A program made the position numbers and the translations under genes. Source: Clostridium sp. TW13 (lineage in GTDB: Bacteria; Bacillota; Clostridia; Clostridiales; Clostridiaceae). Taken from it: 64,000 nt of DNA. The notes beneath the pieces were generated by a model. That model made no database searches, had not been told where the DNA came from, and worked only from the letters and a program-made list of their open reading frames with translations. The DNA lies in assembly GCF_024345225.1 (NCBI RefSeq), contig NZ_BROD01000001.1, positions 2,862,362 to 2,926,361 on the forward strand, in the 5' to 3' direction. Positions 8,503 through 18,796 of this stretch are shown one piece after another (within the stretch, counting starts at the first letter, position 1; each line of letters begins with the position of its first letter).

Positions 8503-10056
8503 TTACTTATGTTTTTTTCTTATAAGCAACATAGCATTTTTCACATTAAATTTATTCATTAAATATTTAAATTCTTTACTTGATCTAAAAAATAGAACAA
8601 TCAACGAATTTGGCACAAAAACACAAGCTACCATTTTAACCATAAATAGACTCAAATGATTATCGGTTGTAACTAAACTACTGATAAAGTATGTTATTGA
8701 CGCTATTACTAAAGTACTAAACATATAAACTATATGTTTAATATAATACCTTCTTGATGACATTTTGAATACATACTTGTAAACATTCCATGGTAACACA
8801 TATGCTGTTATACATGTACTTACTGATGTTGCTAAAAATATTCCCACCATTCCCATCTTAAACAACCCTGAAAATATCATAGCTAAAATTAAATTTAAAA
8901 CACCTTCTGTTAATGACCAAAACTTAAAGAAAGGATATGGATTATAAAGACCAGCTGCATTTCTTACTACTTCAATAGCATTCGTCATTCCCCTAAAATA
9001 GAAGTTAAAAACTAATATAGCAACTGTTATAATATTAAACAACATTCCTTTTCCTAACCATAACTCTATAAATGGATTCAATAGAATGAATAATGAAATA
9101 GCACAAAATGTTGATATCCAAAAATTTATAAAATACAAAATTTCAAATATTTCATTAGCTTCTTTAAGATTTTTCTGCACCATAAAATTACCAAAACTTG
9201 CTTTTATCCCTTGAAATATTTGTCCTATCAATGTATTAACTGTATTTATCAAAAGTAAATAATTTGAATATAATCCTACTGCTGCGACTCCAACAAATGT
9301 CGATAATAAAATATTATCTGTCCCAAATACAAAATAAGTTGAAATATTAACTATAAAAAGTGCTTTAGCATTCTTTATTATTTCTCGTTTAGTCTTTGCC
9401 TTTAATAATGGTTTATTCTTGTCCATTAAATAACTATATTTCTTATTTGTAATGACATATATAAAGATATTTTTGATTACTCCTAATACTAATTTAACAA
9501 CTAAAAATAGTATGTAATTTCTAGTAAAAAAAACTATACTTATTTGTGCTAATGTTGTAATAACAGTGAATACTGTAGATATATTATTTAATATATAACC
9601 TTTTTGATCAGCAGATAAAATATTACTCCTATATGCTAAAAAATATGATAAAACAGAATCCATTAAAAATACTATATATACTGTATTAACATATGTACTA
9701 GAAATATCTGTTTTCATTATATATTTTAAGAAAGGTAAAAGCATCAATCCTAATACTGCGACCAAAATTCCAATAAATTTATACAACTTAGAATATAAAT
9801 TCATTATAGCTTTTACTTGGTTATAATTTCTCTCTGCTAATGGTTTATAGAGACTATAATAAATAGCACTCCCTATCCCTAAATCAACTAAACTAAGCAT
9901 AGATAGTATATTTGTTAACAATCCATTTATTCCAAGATACTCTATTCCTATATATTGAATAAATATTTTTCTTGATACAAATCCCAACAAAATTATTACT
10001 ACTTGCATTATAACGCCTGTCGCTATATTCTTAACTACATAATCAGTTCTTTTCAT
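8503..10056 (-). CDS. wzx: Polysaccharide repeat-unit flippase (Wzx/MATE-like)
   Basis: 517 residues with about 12-14 hydrophobic segments. The N-terminus (MKRTDYVVKNIATGVIMQVV, then FVSRKIFIQYIG and LGINGLLTNILSMLSLVDLG) is the hallmark of Firmicute Wzx flippases, which move undecaprenyl-PP-linked repeat units across the membrane. It overlaps the upstream glycosyltransferase by 14 bp, so the two are translationally coupled. One Wzx and one Wzy in the locus indicate Wzx/Wzy-dependent assembly. Confidence 0.92.
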   Translation of the reverse strand: MKRTDYVVKNIATGVIMQVVIILLGFVSRKIFIQYIGIEYLGINGLLTNILSMLSLVDLGIGSAIYYSLYKPLAERNYNQVKAIMNLYSKLYKFIGILVAVLGLMLLPFLKYIMKTDISSTYVNTVYIVFLMDSVLSYFLAYRSNILSADQKGYILNNISTVFTVITTLAQISIVFFTRNYILFLVVKLVLGVIKNIFIYVITNKKYSYLMDKNKPLLKAKTKREIIKNAKALFIVNISTYFVFGTDNILLSTFVGVAAVGLYSNYLLLINTVNTLIGQIFQGIKASFGNFMVQKNLKEANEIFEILYFINFWISTFCAISLFILLNPFIELWLGKGMLFNIITVAILVFNFYFRGMTNAIEVVRNAAGLYNPYPFFKFWSLTEGVLNLILAMIFSGLFKMGMVGIFLATSVSTCITAYVLPWNVYKYVFKMSSRRYYIKHIVYMFSTLVIASITYFISSLVTTDNHLSLFMVKMVACVFVPNSLIVLFFRSSKEFKYLMNKFNVKNAMLLIRKKHK

Positions 10057-10966
10057 GAATCATCAACCTCTTTATTCTATTTGCTAGAATAACATCTATA
10101 TTTATAAGCCTAACTATTAATTTCTTAATAACATTATACTGTGATAATCGATATGTTCTTATATACTTCCATTTTATTTTCTTATGCAACCAGTATCCTA
10201 ATTCAGACTTATGCGGTAGTATTTCGTCTTCATAACATCTGATAATATCCTTAATAAATATAGGGTTAGGGGTTCTAGCACTGCTCACTCCAACTTCTGA
10301 CCTATATTTTACTGATATTATATCAAGATAATGAATTTTACAGCCACTTCTCGAGATTTTAAGCCACATTGGCCAATCTTCTACAAGTTTATACTTTTCG
10401 TTAAAATAGCCATATTTATCAAATAAATCTTTATTGAACATTACACTGGGCGCTGCTATCATATCCCTAACACATAATAATTTGAAAAACTCATGTGGAT
10501 TTTGACCTATTGGTAATAAGTTCTGATAATCTTTTATTTTAAAATCAGCTTCATCTAATTTTTTCATATTACTATCACATAACAATATATTTGAGGTTAA
10601 TACATAAGCGTCATTTTCATTAAGATAATTAATCATTTTAAGTAGTACATCATCTGAATAAAATGTATCATCTGAAGCAATAAACTTTATATATTCACCC
10701 CTTGACATTTTAATTGCTTTGTTAGCATTTTTAACTATACCCAGATTCACAGGATTTTTATATGCAATCACCTTTTTCACATTGTTCTTGCAATTAGTAT
10801 TTATATACTGTTCATAAAATTTAGTATCAAATTGTTCTGTTCCGTCATCACCAAGTATTATTTCTATGTCTGAATATGTTTGACTCAAGACAGAATCTAT
10901 AGTTTCTTTTAAGTATTGTAAATTTTTATATGACAATATAATCACACTAACCAAATTATTTTCCAT
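10043..10966 (-). CDS. Family 2 glycosyltransferase
   Basis: 307 residues. The GT-A fold start VSVIILSYKNLQYLKETIDSVLSQTYSDIEIILGDDG (residues about 6-42) with the nucleotide/metal DDG, then SRGEYIKFIASDDTF, identifies GT2. The acceptor-side segment VEDWPMWLKIS follows. No membrane segment is evident, so it is probably a cytoplasmic, membrane-peripheral enzyme. RBS AAGGAG precedes ATG 10966. Its 3' end overlaps the flippase. Donor and acceptor are unknown. Confidence 0.9.
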   Translation of the reverse strand: MENNLVSVIILSYKNLQYLKETIDSVLSQTYSDIEIILGDDGTEQFDTKFYEQYINTNCKNNVKKVIAYKNPVNLGIVKNANKAIKMSRGEYIKFIASDDTFYSDDVLLKMINYLNENDAYVLTSNILLCDSNMKKLDEADFKIKDYQNLLPIGQNPHEFFKLLCVRDMIAAPSVMFNKDLFDKYGYFNEKYKLVEDWPMWLKISRSGCKIHYLDIISVKYRSEVGVSSARTPNPIFIKDIIRCYEDEILPHKSELGYWLHKKIKWKYIRTYRLSQYNVIKKLIVRLINIDVILANRIKRLMIHEKN

Positions 10967-11046
10967 AAAAATCTCCTTATAAAATTTAATTAATATACTC
11001 TATAGCAATATAAAACCGGAACTACCATAGACATATATTTTAAATA

Positions 11047-12456
11047 CTACGATTGTACTTGCTTATAAATATTATTTATATAACCAGTGAAGATCCATAA
11101 TATTAAACTAGTTTGAATATTATATAAACAATCCGTATATATGCACAAAGCAAAAAATGATATAAGAAAAGATATATATGCTAAACTAGTACTTCTATAT
11201 TCTTCATTTTCAGTTTTGTAGTATACACGAATTGCCCTAACAAAGAATATACTAAACATTATTACCAAAACAAGTATGCCAATTATACCGTTATCTAAAA
11301 AAAATACATTTAAAGATACAATTTCATACCCTCTCGTTCTATTATCTAAATAATATTTTGATCCTTCTAACTGATTTATGTTTCTTCCCTTCCATAGTGC
11401 TAAATCATATGTTGTAAAATCTGATGGTACAGAATACCCTAAGCCTTTTCCTATATATTTATACACAGTATCATTCAATTCATTGTTAATGTTCAAAAAG
11501 TTATCTACTCTTCCATAATCATAAGCAGGATTCTTGTAATTGAAGTATTCTATAACTTTATCTACTGTAAAAAAGTCATTAAAATTGCTATATACTCTTC
11601 CTAGTAGTTTTGTAGACGCTATAAAAACTATAGTTATCAGTATTGTAATAATAACTTTTTTATAAAACTTATTTTTACTTATTATAATATAAACACATAA
11701 TATAGAAATTGGAAGGACTATAAATGCTACTTTAATTTCTCCAAAAATTATTATATATAGAGTGCTCAATATCACAAAATAAGATAAAATATTTCTTTTG
11801 TTATATATAACATAATAAAAAATTATACAAATAAAACATAATATATACGGTGTTCCATATAAACCAAATGTTCCACAAATTTGATCTCTATCAGCATATC
11901 TTTTTGATTGAAATAGTACTAAAATTACTTGCAATAAATAAATAAATCCTACTATGTTTTTTACTTTTACAAATTTCACTTCTAACTTAGAAATGCATAT
12001 GTATAAGATTATCCATCTAAAGTATGTTCTTAATCCTAAAAATAAATTATAAATTGTGTAATCCTCATAAATAACTCTTAATAAACTCATACAAATTGTA
12101 ACAATAAAAATTATTATTACAGGATCTTTTAAAAAATCCGATTTAATTTTATTGCCACGAATTGTTTTAAAAAATAAAATTATACTTATAATGTCAACAT
12201 AAAATCTTAGACTAAGTGGAACTTCTATTTGAGTAAATATCCATAAATAATCCAAAACAAATGTTGATGATATTAGAAAATAAATTTGCATTTTAATAAA
12301 ATTCAATTCATTTATTATGGATAGGAAGAACACTGTAAACACTAAAATTACAGTACCAATAACCCAACCATTTCCGCTTATTGCTGCAATAAGATTTACT
12401 AGCATAAATAAAAACATTACCAAGCAATCCTTGTAGTAGCTTCTAATATAATACAT
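11047..12456 (-). CDS. wzy: O-antigen/capsule polymerase-like (Wzy)
   Basis: 469 residues, almost entirely hydrophobic with about 11-12 predicted membrane segments and one long extracellular loop (about residues 270-375, rich in Asn, Tyr and Lys). This topology, with a single copy beside wzx, fits a Wzy polymerase joining repeat units on the outer face of the membrane. Wzy proteins share little sequence, so the call rests on topology and context. RBS AAGGAGGG sits four bases before the ATG. Confidence 0.8.
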   Translation of the reverse strand: MYYIRSYYKDCLVMFLFMLVNLIAAISGNGWVIGTVILVFTVFFLSIINELNFIKMQIYFLISSTFVLDYLWIFTQIEVPLSLRFYVDIISIILFFKTIRGNKIKSDFLKDPVIIIFIVTICMSLLRVIYEDYTIYNLFLGLRTYFRWIILYICISKLEVKFVKVKNIVGFIYLLQVILVLFQSKRYADRDQICGTFGLYGTPYILCFICIIFYYVIYNKRNILSYFVILSTLYIIIFGEIKVAFIVLPISILCVYIIISKNKFYKKVIITILITIVFIASTKLLGRVYSNFNDFFTVDKVIEYFNYKNPAYDYGRVDNFLNINNELNDTVYKYIGKGLGYSVPSDFTTYDLALWKGRNINQLEGSKYYLDNRTRGYEIVSLNVFFLDNGIIGILVLVIMFSIFFVRAIRVYYKTENEEYRSTSLAYISFLISFFALCIYTDCLYNIQTSLILWIFTGYINNIYKQVQS

Positions 12457-12566
12457 TTTTCCCTCCTTAACTAATAAATAATTTTATCACACTATCCCAT
12501 CAGTACTTAATAATAAACTATTTCTTTCTTATAATCCTATTATAAAATTAGTGATAACCTAAAAAA

Positions 12567-13715
12567 TTATTTACAATGATCTTCAATTACTTTTGCATAT
12601 AACTCGTAAATATTCTCCGAATTTATTTTATCTGTAAAATTTTCTTCTGCAAATCTATGAGCGTTAGTAGCAATTTTTTCAACATGCTCTTGATTATTAA
12701 TTACATACTCTATTTTATTAGCTAAATCATATGAATCACCTGTTTTATACAGGATTCCATTCATATTTTCTCCTATTAATTCTAACGTCGCTGTATTATC
12801 TGCACCTATTATAGGTATGCCATACATCATCGCTTCTACGGTTGTCCTACCAAACCCCTCACTTCGTGAGCAATTTAATTCAAGATTCATATCATATCTA
12901 ATCTTATTAATATCTTTATTAAAATCAATAAATTCAATATATTCACTTATGCCTTTTTGTTGTATTATACTAATTAATTTACTATAATAATTTTCTTCTT
13001 TTCCTCCAATTATAAATAATTTGATATTTAAAATACCTTTTCTAATTAATATGTCTACTGAATTTATCGCATCAATTTGACCTTTTGATTCACATATAGC
13101 TCCTATTACACATATATTAAATTTTTTATCTTCACTTAACAGCTTAAATCTTCTAATATTCAACAATTTTATTCCGTCATATATCGTACTAATTTTATCT
13201 TTATATAATTCTGTATAAGACTCTTTTAAAGAATTAGAAACTGCTATAGCTTGGAAAGTATTCTTTTGAATAAATTTTAATATCCATTTTCTCATAAATA
13301 TATATTTTCTACCACTACATTCAGTAACTTCTCTTATATGTTGAATATGTGGAATATTTGTACTATGACTCAAAAAAGCACCAAAGCATACAACACTACT
13401 ATTAGAATGAATACAAGAAATATTCATCTTTTTTAATCTAAATGATAAAAAGAAACTTAAAATGAAATTATGTGCAATTGCAATTAATATTTTTATACAA
13501 TTCAAAATTGTAAATTTATGTTTTAGCAATCTATGAGATTTACAAACTACTATTTCTATATTTCTTTTTTGTAATTCATCAACTAAACTTCCATTATTAT
13601 TATGTAATAATACACATATATCCACCTTTATTTCTTTTAGATTATCTATTAATTCCAATAATGCTAGCGTAGCTCCCCCAAGTTCCATTTCATGCGCAAC
13701 AAATAGAATCTTCAT
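12567..13715 (-). CDS. Family 4 glycosyltransferase
   Basis: 382 residues, a GT-B fold retaining glycosyltransferase. The N-terminal domain starts MKILFVAHEMELGGATLALLEL (donor/acceptor groove), and the C-terminal domain carries the nucleotide-sugar EX7E-type segment NCSRSEGFGRTTVEAMMYGIP (about 287-307). It adds one sugar of the repeat unit; which one is unknown. 18 bp separate its start from the upstream GT2 stop, consistent with one operon. Confidence 0.9.
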   Translation of the reverse strand: MKILFVAHEMELGGATLALLELIDNLKEIKVDICVLLHNNNGSLVDELQKRNIEIVVCKSHRLLKHKFTILNCIKILIAIAHNFILSFFLSFRLKKMNISCIHSNSSVVCFGAFLSHSTNIPHIQHIREVTECSGRKYIFMRKWILKFIQKNTFQAIAVSNSLKESYTELYKDKISTIYDGIKLLNIRRFKLLSEDKKFNICVIGAICESKGQIDAINSVDILIRKGILNIKLFIIGGKEENYYSKLISIIQQKGISEYIEFIDFNKDINKIRYDMNLELNCSRSEGFGRTTVEAMMYGIPIIGADNTATLELIGENMNGILYKTGDSYDLANKIEYVINNQEHVEKIATNAHRFAEENFTDKINSENIYELYAKVIEDHCK

Positions 13716-13732
13716 AAGAAAATACTCCTTTT

Positions 13733-14593
13733 CTAACTCATTTTTCCTAAAACACTTTTGAAACCATCTTTCATTCCTTTATACATATAAAATAAATCCT
13801 TTCTTCGATTTTTGCTAAATAAAATAGTATTTCTAAATTCTTCTATAATTCTTCTAAAATATGAATAAGAAAATTGCTTACACATATAAATGCAATTTCT
13901 TGAAATATAATATAAAGATATGCCACTATATGTTCTTAACTCAAATTGTTTTCCAAAAATCTTCTTTGAGAAATGTTTTCCTTCATTATGCAATATATAT
14001 ACATCTCTATTTATAAAGCAATTTCCTTCTACGCTTGCAACCCTCTTACAAAATTCATCATCAACATAATATATAAATAGATCTTCATTAAAATATCCTA
14101 TTTCTTGAAATATTCTAACATTAAATACACATCCAGATTGCATTAACCCCTCAACTTTAATTAATTTATTACTATCTGATAACCTTTCATATTTGCTAAT
14201 TCCGCTACTTTTATCTATTACATCTGGTGCTAAAATTAAATCCTTATATGTTAACTCCATCTCTTTATATTGACTTAACATTTTACCAACAAATTCATCA
14301 CAACATATTGAATCATGATCTAAAGTAACTATATATTCTAAGTTGTTGTTCATAGCTTCCCTTATTCCTATATTTAATGCTGATGCTATTCCCTTATTTT
14401 CAGATAAATAAATTACTTTCAATTTATTACTTCGGCTAACCAACTCTGATAATATCTCCGTGCACAAATTATCTGAATTATTATCAACAACTATAACCAT
14501 ATCCACTTGGTACATAATCGAATTTATAGTCTCTTTTATTGTTTCCTGTGAATTATATGATATTATAATTGCTGCAATCGATCTACCTTCCAT
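13733..14593 (-). CDS. Family 2 glycosyltransferase, rhamnosyltransferase-like
   Basis: 286 residues. GT2 start IAAIIISYNSQETIKETINSI, VVDNNSDN, then NKGIASALNIGIREA and a DHDS metal motif (about 103-106). This arrangement (NKGIAxALN...LDxDS) resembles RfbF/WbbL-type rhamnosyltransferases, which agrees with the dTDP-rhamnose genes in the locus; that substrate is inference. A second loop segment YVDDEFCKRV matches the acceptor region of this group. Confidence 0.88.
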   Translation of the reverse strand: MEGRSIAAIIISYNSQETIKETINSIMYQVDMVIVVDNNSDNLCTEILSELVSRSNKLKVIYLSENKGIASALNIGIREAMNNNLEYIVTLDHDSICCDEFVGKMLSQYKEMELTYKDLILAPDVIDKSSGISKYERLSDSNKLIKVEGLMQSGCVFNVRIFQEIGYFNEDLFIYYVDDEFCKRVASVEGNCFINRDVYILHNEGKHFSKKIFGKQFELRTYSGISLYYISRNCIYMCKQFSYSYFRRIIEEFRNTILFSKNRRKDLFYMYKGMKDGFKSVLGKMS

Positions 14594-14638
14594 ACTTATT
14601 CACCTACTAACGCTATTTGTTATGCTTATTATTAAAAA

Positions 14639-15502
14639 TTATATTATTTTATAAAATTCTATACATGACTTTAAAATATTTTTATATATAAACTTTCTTT
14701 TTTCATCACTTGCTTTCAAGAAAAAATCAGTAGATGAATCTTCCTTATGGTATATTGTTATACTTGGAAAATAACAAGTTTTAAAATTATTTTTCTTGCA
14801 TAGATAATATAATATATCTTCTTCTACAAATAGGAATGTGTTTGGATAAAATGCATAATCCATATTTTTAATATACAATTCAGAAAAAATTAAACATGCA
14901 CCATGTAATGGTACATTCACTAAAATTTCATTTTTAAAATTTAATGATTGTTTATTGTTTATTGCAGAGTTTTTATTTTTTGATTTTATTTCTTTTATTA
15001 TTTTTTCTATTTTGGTAACATTAAGAATATATAATACAAAATATTTTATTATACTTTTTATAAGTTTGTTTTTACTATCTATTATATTTTTCAAAGGATT
15101 TTGATTACAATTATCCTTCAAAGAAATTATTTGGGGTCCCAATAAATGAAACTCATTTGTGTCATAGTAATTAATAAATGATTTTATAAAATCATTATCC
15201 TGTATTATAGTATCATTATTAATTACAACAATATAATCAGCATCCAATTTTTCTTTTGCAAACTTATATCCTACATTATTTCCTTTTGCAAATCCTAAAT
15301 TTTCACTATTTCTTATTAAAAATATATCTTCAACCTCTTTATAATCATCTTCTAAACTTTCAAATGAATTATTATTAGATGCATTATCAACTATCACAAT
15401 TTTGTAATTATTATAATTAACATTTGCTTTTATAGATTGTACACATTCAAATGTATCTTTATATGTTAAATAATGCAATATAACAAATACTACTTTAGGC
15501 AT
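14639..15502 (-). CDS. Family 2 glycosyltransferase
   Basis: 287 residues. VVFVILHYLTYKDTFECVQSI, IVDNASNN, ENLGFAKGNN and the metal-binding INNDT motif (about 93-98) place it in the WcaA/WbbL-like GT2 group, which often transfers rhamnose or another 6-deoxyhexose. It is extremely AT-rich, with many Asn/Lys/Ile codons. It follows the GT4 gene by 20 bp and precedes another GT2 by 45 bp. Exact sugar unknown. Confidence 0.88.
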   Translation of the reverse strand: MPKVVFVILHYLTYKDTFECVQSIKANVNYNNYKIVIVDNASNNNSFESLEDDYKEVEDIFLIRNSENLGFAKGNNVGYKFAKEKLDADYIVVINNDTIIQDNDFIKSFINYYDTNEFHLLGPQIISLKDNCNQNPLKNIIDSKNKLIKSIIKYFVLYILNVTKIEKIIKEIKSKNKNSAINNKQSLNFKNEILVNVPLHGACLIFSELYIKNMDYAFYPNTFLFVEEDILYYLCKKNNFKTCYFPSITIYHKEDSSTDFFLKASDEKRKFIYKNILKSCIEFYKII

Positions 15503-15522
15503 TGTAAAACTTCTCCTTAACT

Positions 15523-16650
15523 TTATTTGTATACTTCTTCAATAAAACGCTTACTTACCTTATCCCATAAAAAATTATTTTCAACTGTACATTTTGAATT
15601 CATTCTTAAACTGTCAGAATACTTTTTATCAAAGCATATATTCAATATTTCTTTTGCCCATATATCAACATTAAATTTATCAATTATAACTCCATTAGCT
15701 TTATTTTCTATCAGTGTACTTGATCCTCCATTTAAACTAGTTACAACTGGCACACCAAAATACATTGCCTCTAACAACACCATTCCAAATATCTCTAACT
15801 TTGAAGGTAAAATAAAAGCCTCTGCTTCTGGATATATGTATTTTAAAGATTTATTATCAATTTTATCAATGAAAACTATATTTTTTCGTGCATTTTCACT
15901 TATAAGTTCTAATGATTTTTTAATATAAGATTTTTTTCCTTTTCCTATGACAACAAGTTTTATTTCTGAATTTTCTTTATTTACCTTATCAAATACTTGT
16001 AACATAAATCCAAAATTTTTTCTTTCCATTAAACTTCCCACATATAGTATGCTTTTATTTTTATTCATAAATTTTTTCAACTCAAGCACTTGTTCACTTG
16101 GACTATCAACTTTATCAAAAACATCTATATCTAATCCAACCCCTAAAGTCACAACATTGTTAAATCCTTTTTTTTCCAAGTACTTCTTAGACAAATCTGA
16201 TTTTGTAAATACTTTATACAAATTCTTATCTAATTTTTTAGTAAATAGTAAATCATATATCTTCTCAGTAAATGGTATTTTAAACATATTATAATATGGT
16301 CCATTATATAATACTACTTTAGGATTGTATCGTGTCCATAATAGAGACATAATTTGACTATACTCTGTCGTTATTATTAAATCATATTTATTTACAAAAT
16401 CCTTTTTTAATAAAGATGGATAGATTCCTGTTCTTAATAGTTTATATCCTTTTCTCCATAACAAATTTATCTTCTTGCCATTACAACTATCTACATATAT
16501 TTCTTCATCCTTATCAATATCAGAGTAATATATTATATCGCAATCAAACCCTTTCTTACACAATGCTTTGCAAAATCCAATTTCCTGCAAGTTATACAAA
16601 TTAGGGTTAACTTTATATGGTCCATTCCTTACATACAATATTTTTTTCAT
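15523..16650 (-). CDS. Family 4 glycosyltransferase
   Basis: 375 residues. The GT-B C-terminal domain is clear: ILYVGSLMERKNFGFMLQVF (about 200-219) and PSKLEIFGMVLLEAMYFGVPV (about 287-307) with the EX7E pair. The N-terminal domain is more divergent. 23 bp separate it from the acetyltransferase upstream. It is a repeat-unit sugar transferase with unknown donor. Confidence 0.88.
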   Translation of the reverse strand: MKKILYVRNGPYKVNPNLYNLQEIGFCKALCKKGFDCDIIYYSDIDKDEEIYVDSCNGKKINLLWRKGYKLLRTGIYPSLLKKDFVNKYDLIITTEYSQIMSLLWTRYNPKVVLYNGPYYNMFKIPFTEKIYDLLFTKKLDKNLYKVFTKSDLSKKYLEKKGFNNVVTLGVGLDIDVFDKVDSPSEQVLELKKFMNKNKSILYVGSLMERKNFGFMLQVFDKVNKENSEIKLVVIGKGKKSYIKKSLELISENARKNIVFIDKIDNKSLKYIYPEAEAFILPSKLEIFGMVLLEAMYFGVPVVTSLNGGSSTLIENKANGVIIDKFNVDIWAKEILNICFDKKYSDSLRMNSKCTVENNFLWDKVSKRFIEEVYK

Positions 16651-16673
16651 TAATAAATTGCTCCTTTCTTTTG

Positions 16674-17381
16674 TTAATTCTTAATTTCATTTCTGTATTT
16701 AATTATTTTGACAGGACTTCCTGCTACTATTGCATTATCCGGAATATCTTTATTTACTAAAGTATTGGCCCCTATAACACAACCACTACCAACAGTTACA
16801 CCATCCAAAAATACAACTCCAGATCCAATCCAACAATTATCACCAATTTTTATTCCTTTACTATTTACACCTTGTAATCGTATAGGAACATTAATATCCC
16901 CAAAATTATGATTTTCAGAATGAAATCTTACATTTTGCCCCATAATGACATCATTTCCTATTTCAATTCCTCCAGCTGCACCAAAAAAGCAATTTTCACC
17001 CATCCCACAATTGTTTCCTATTTTAATTCCATTTCCTATATTTCTAATGGTTCCTGTACATAATATTCTTGTAAAATCACCTATTCTAACATTGTTACCT
17101 ATACTAACACCATTTCTAGATAATGCATCTATTAAGACAAAATCTCCAATATTAACGCCTCTACCAAAACTTATTTTTTTCTTTATCTTCAATTTGCTTC
17201 TACGCCCTATGAAAATAATTCTACTTTTTTTTCTAATAAATATTGATTTTAAATTACCTCTAATCAAATTAATAATCATTAAAATCGCCTTGCTTAAAAG
17301 ATAACTTAAGCTTATATCTTTATCTAACGTAAAATCATTTCCCTTTACCTTCTTTATAAAAACCTCTAAAATTTTCATCAT
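16674..17381 (-). CDS. Hexapeptide-repeat acetyltransferase (maltose/serine O-acetyltransferase-like)
   Basis: 235 residues. The central and C-terminal region is a left-handed beta helix (SFGRGVNIGDFVLIDAL, IGNNVRIGDFTRI, ending VIGANTLVNKDIPDNAIVAGSPVKIIKYR), the standard CatB/WcaF-like O-acetyltransferase end, with the catalytic-type segment FHSENHNF. I place the start at ATG 17381, which overlaps the stop of the upstream gene as ATGA and lies ten bases after GGGAG; the ATG three codons earlier abuts the GGGAG. Translational coupling to the upstream GT4 is therefore likely. Confidence 0.85.
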   Translation of the reverse strand: MMKILEVFIKKVKGNDFTLDKDISLSYLLSKAILMIINLIRGNLKSIFIRKKSRIIFIGRRSKLKIKKKISFGRGVNIGDFVLIDALSRNGVSIGNNVRIGDFTRILCTGTIRNIGNGIKIGNNCGMGENCFFGAAGGIEIGNDVIMGQNVRFHSENHNFGDINVPIRLQGVNSKGIKIGDNCWIGSGVVFLDGVTVGSGCVIGANTLVNKDIPDNAIVAGSPVKIIKYRNEIKN

Positions 17382-18763
17382 TGTGAACATTCTCCCAAAA
17401 CATTTTTATAAAATGCGTCTATCTTTTTATAATGATCATACATACTAACTTCAAAGTTATCATCGACTATAGTTTTATTGATGTTAATCAATATTTGTCT
17501 ATCATTTATGATTTCAATTATTTTATTTCTAATCTGAAATTTATCTTCTTTAGTGATAATACCCTTTCTCAATTTATCATTACATACAATATCCTTGCTA
17601 CCAACTTTAGAAGTAATAAGTACTGGCACACCAAAACTTAGTGCTTCTAAAGTAATAAATCCAAATGTCTCATTCCAAATACTTGGCACTATTAATAGGT
17701 CTGTATTATCAAATATATAACTAAGTTGATCATATGAATATCTACCATGAATATTAATATTATCGTCTAATTCCCGCTCAGATATATCACCATATAAATT
17801 CAGTTCTACATCTGATTTATACTCTTTATTAAGCTCTTTCATTGTATCTATTAACAAATTAAACCCTTTATATTTCTTATCTGGTCCTAGATATGTTAGT
17901 TTTAATTTACTATTGTCATATGTTTTTATCTTTCTATTGTCCTTTATATCTCCATGAGTAATTGATATTATTTCTCCATTAGCCTTGATGTATTGATTAT
18001 ATACTTTTTGAGATATAGTACTATTAAATAAGAATGTATCAATGTAATTGAACATATCATTATAATATTCAATTAATTTATTATATGAATTTTTATATTC
18101 TTGAGTAATTTTTACTTCAACTTTGCATTCACTAGAACTAATATTGTTGTTACCTCTTTTTATTTTTCTAGCTAATGGCTTTAGCTTAGAAACGATACCT
18201 TTATTTTTTAAAAATCTATACACAGGTGATTGAAGCATCATTATAGTTCTGCTACTGTATCCCAATTTGTTACACCTTAAGCATTTTTCTAAATTTCTTT
18301 CTTCGCACAATGCTCCTTCATTATCTATATAATTCACTTTAGTACAAAGTCCAAAATAATCATGTGTAGTATATACTTTTTTTATATTTAAATCACTACA
18401 AGCTTCTAAAAATTCTTTATGCAATCCCATTAAGGTATGAATATGAACTATCTGTATTTCTTTTTCAATTAGAAAGTTTTCAAATACTATCTTGTTACAA
18501 GCCTCCATAAATTTTTGTGGTTCTGAAATACCATGTAATAAAGGAACAGGTAATGGATTTATAATTTCATATGTATTTATTCCATATTCATTTTTATAAT
18601 ATTTGATTCTAGTTTTATCCTTTATAACAGATATTGTTCCTGGAAATAACAGATATACCTTATCTCCATTTCTTGCTTGTCCTTTCATCAAGTCAAATGA
18701 ATATTTAGTTAATCCACCAGTTCTATATGGTGGAAGACCTAATGAATAATGCAAAATATTCAT
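17378..18763 (-). CDS. Family 4 glycosyltransferase with insert and cysteine cluster
   Basis: 461 residues, longer than typical GT4. N-terminal MNILHYSLGLPPYRTGGLTKY is a GT-B start; VPSIWNETFGFITLEALSFGVPV near the C-terminus is the nucleotide-sugar site. An insert of about 100 residues after TTHDYFGLC contains four cysteines (CTKVNYIDNEGALCEERN then CLRCNK), seen in a GT4 subgroup where it may bind a metal. GGAGG lies five bases before ATG 18763, so I trim four residues from the longest frame. Its stop overlaps the next start by ATGA. Confidence 0.88.
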   Translation of the reverse strand: MNILHYSLGLPPYRTGGLTKYSFDLMKGQARNGDKVYLLFPGTISVIKDKTRIKYYKNEYGINTYEIINPLPVPLLHGISEPQKFMEACNKIVFENFLIEKEIQIVHIHTLMGLHKEFLEACSDLNIKKVYTTHDYFGLCTKVNYIDNEGALCEERNLEKCLRCNKLGYSSRTIMMLQSPVYRFLKNKGIVSKLKPLARKIKRGNNNISSSECKVEVKITQEYKNSYNKLIEYYNDMFNYIDTFLFNSTISQKVYNQYIKANGEIISITHGDIKDNRKIKTYDNSKLKLTYLGPDKKYKGFNLLIDTMKELNKEYKSDVELNLYGDISERELDDNINIHGRYSYDQLSYIFDNTDLLIVPSIWNETFGFITLEALSFGVPVLITSKVGSKDIVCNDKLRKGIITKEDKFQIRNKIIEIINDRQILININKTIVDDNFEVSMYDHYKKIDAFYKNVLGECSQ

Positions 18764-18796
18764 ATTATCCTCCATTAAATTAATTTTATAACTTTA

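Noticed and set aside
8402-8659. 85-codon plus-strand frame
   Set aside because: It overlaps the 3' end of the flippase gene on the other strand and lacks a ribosome site.
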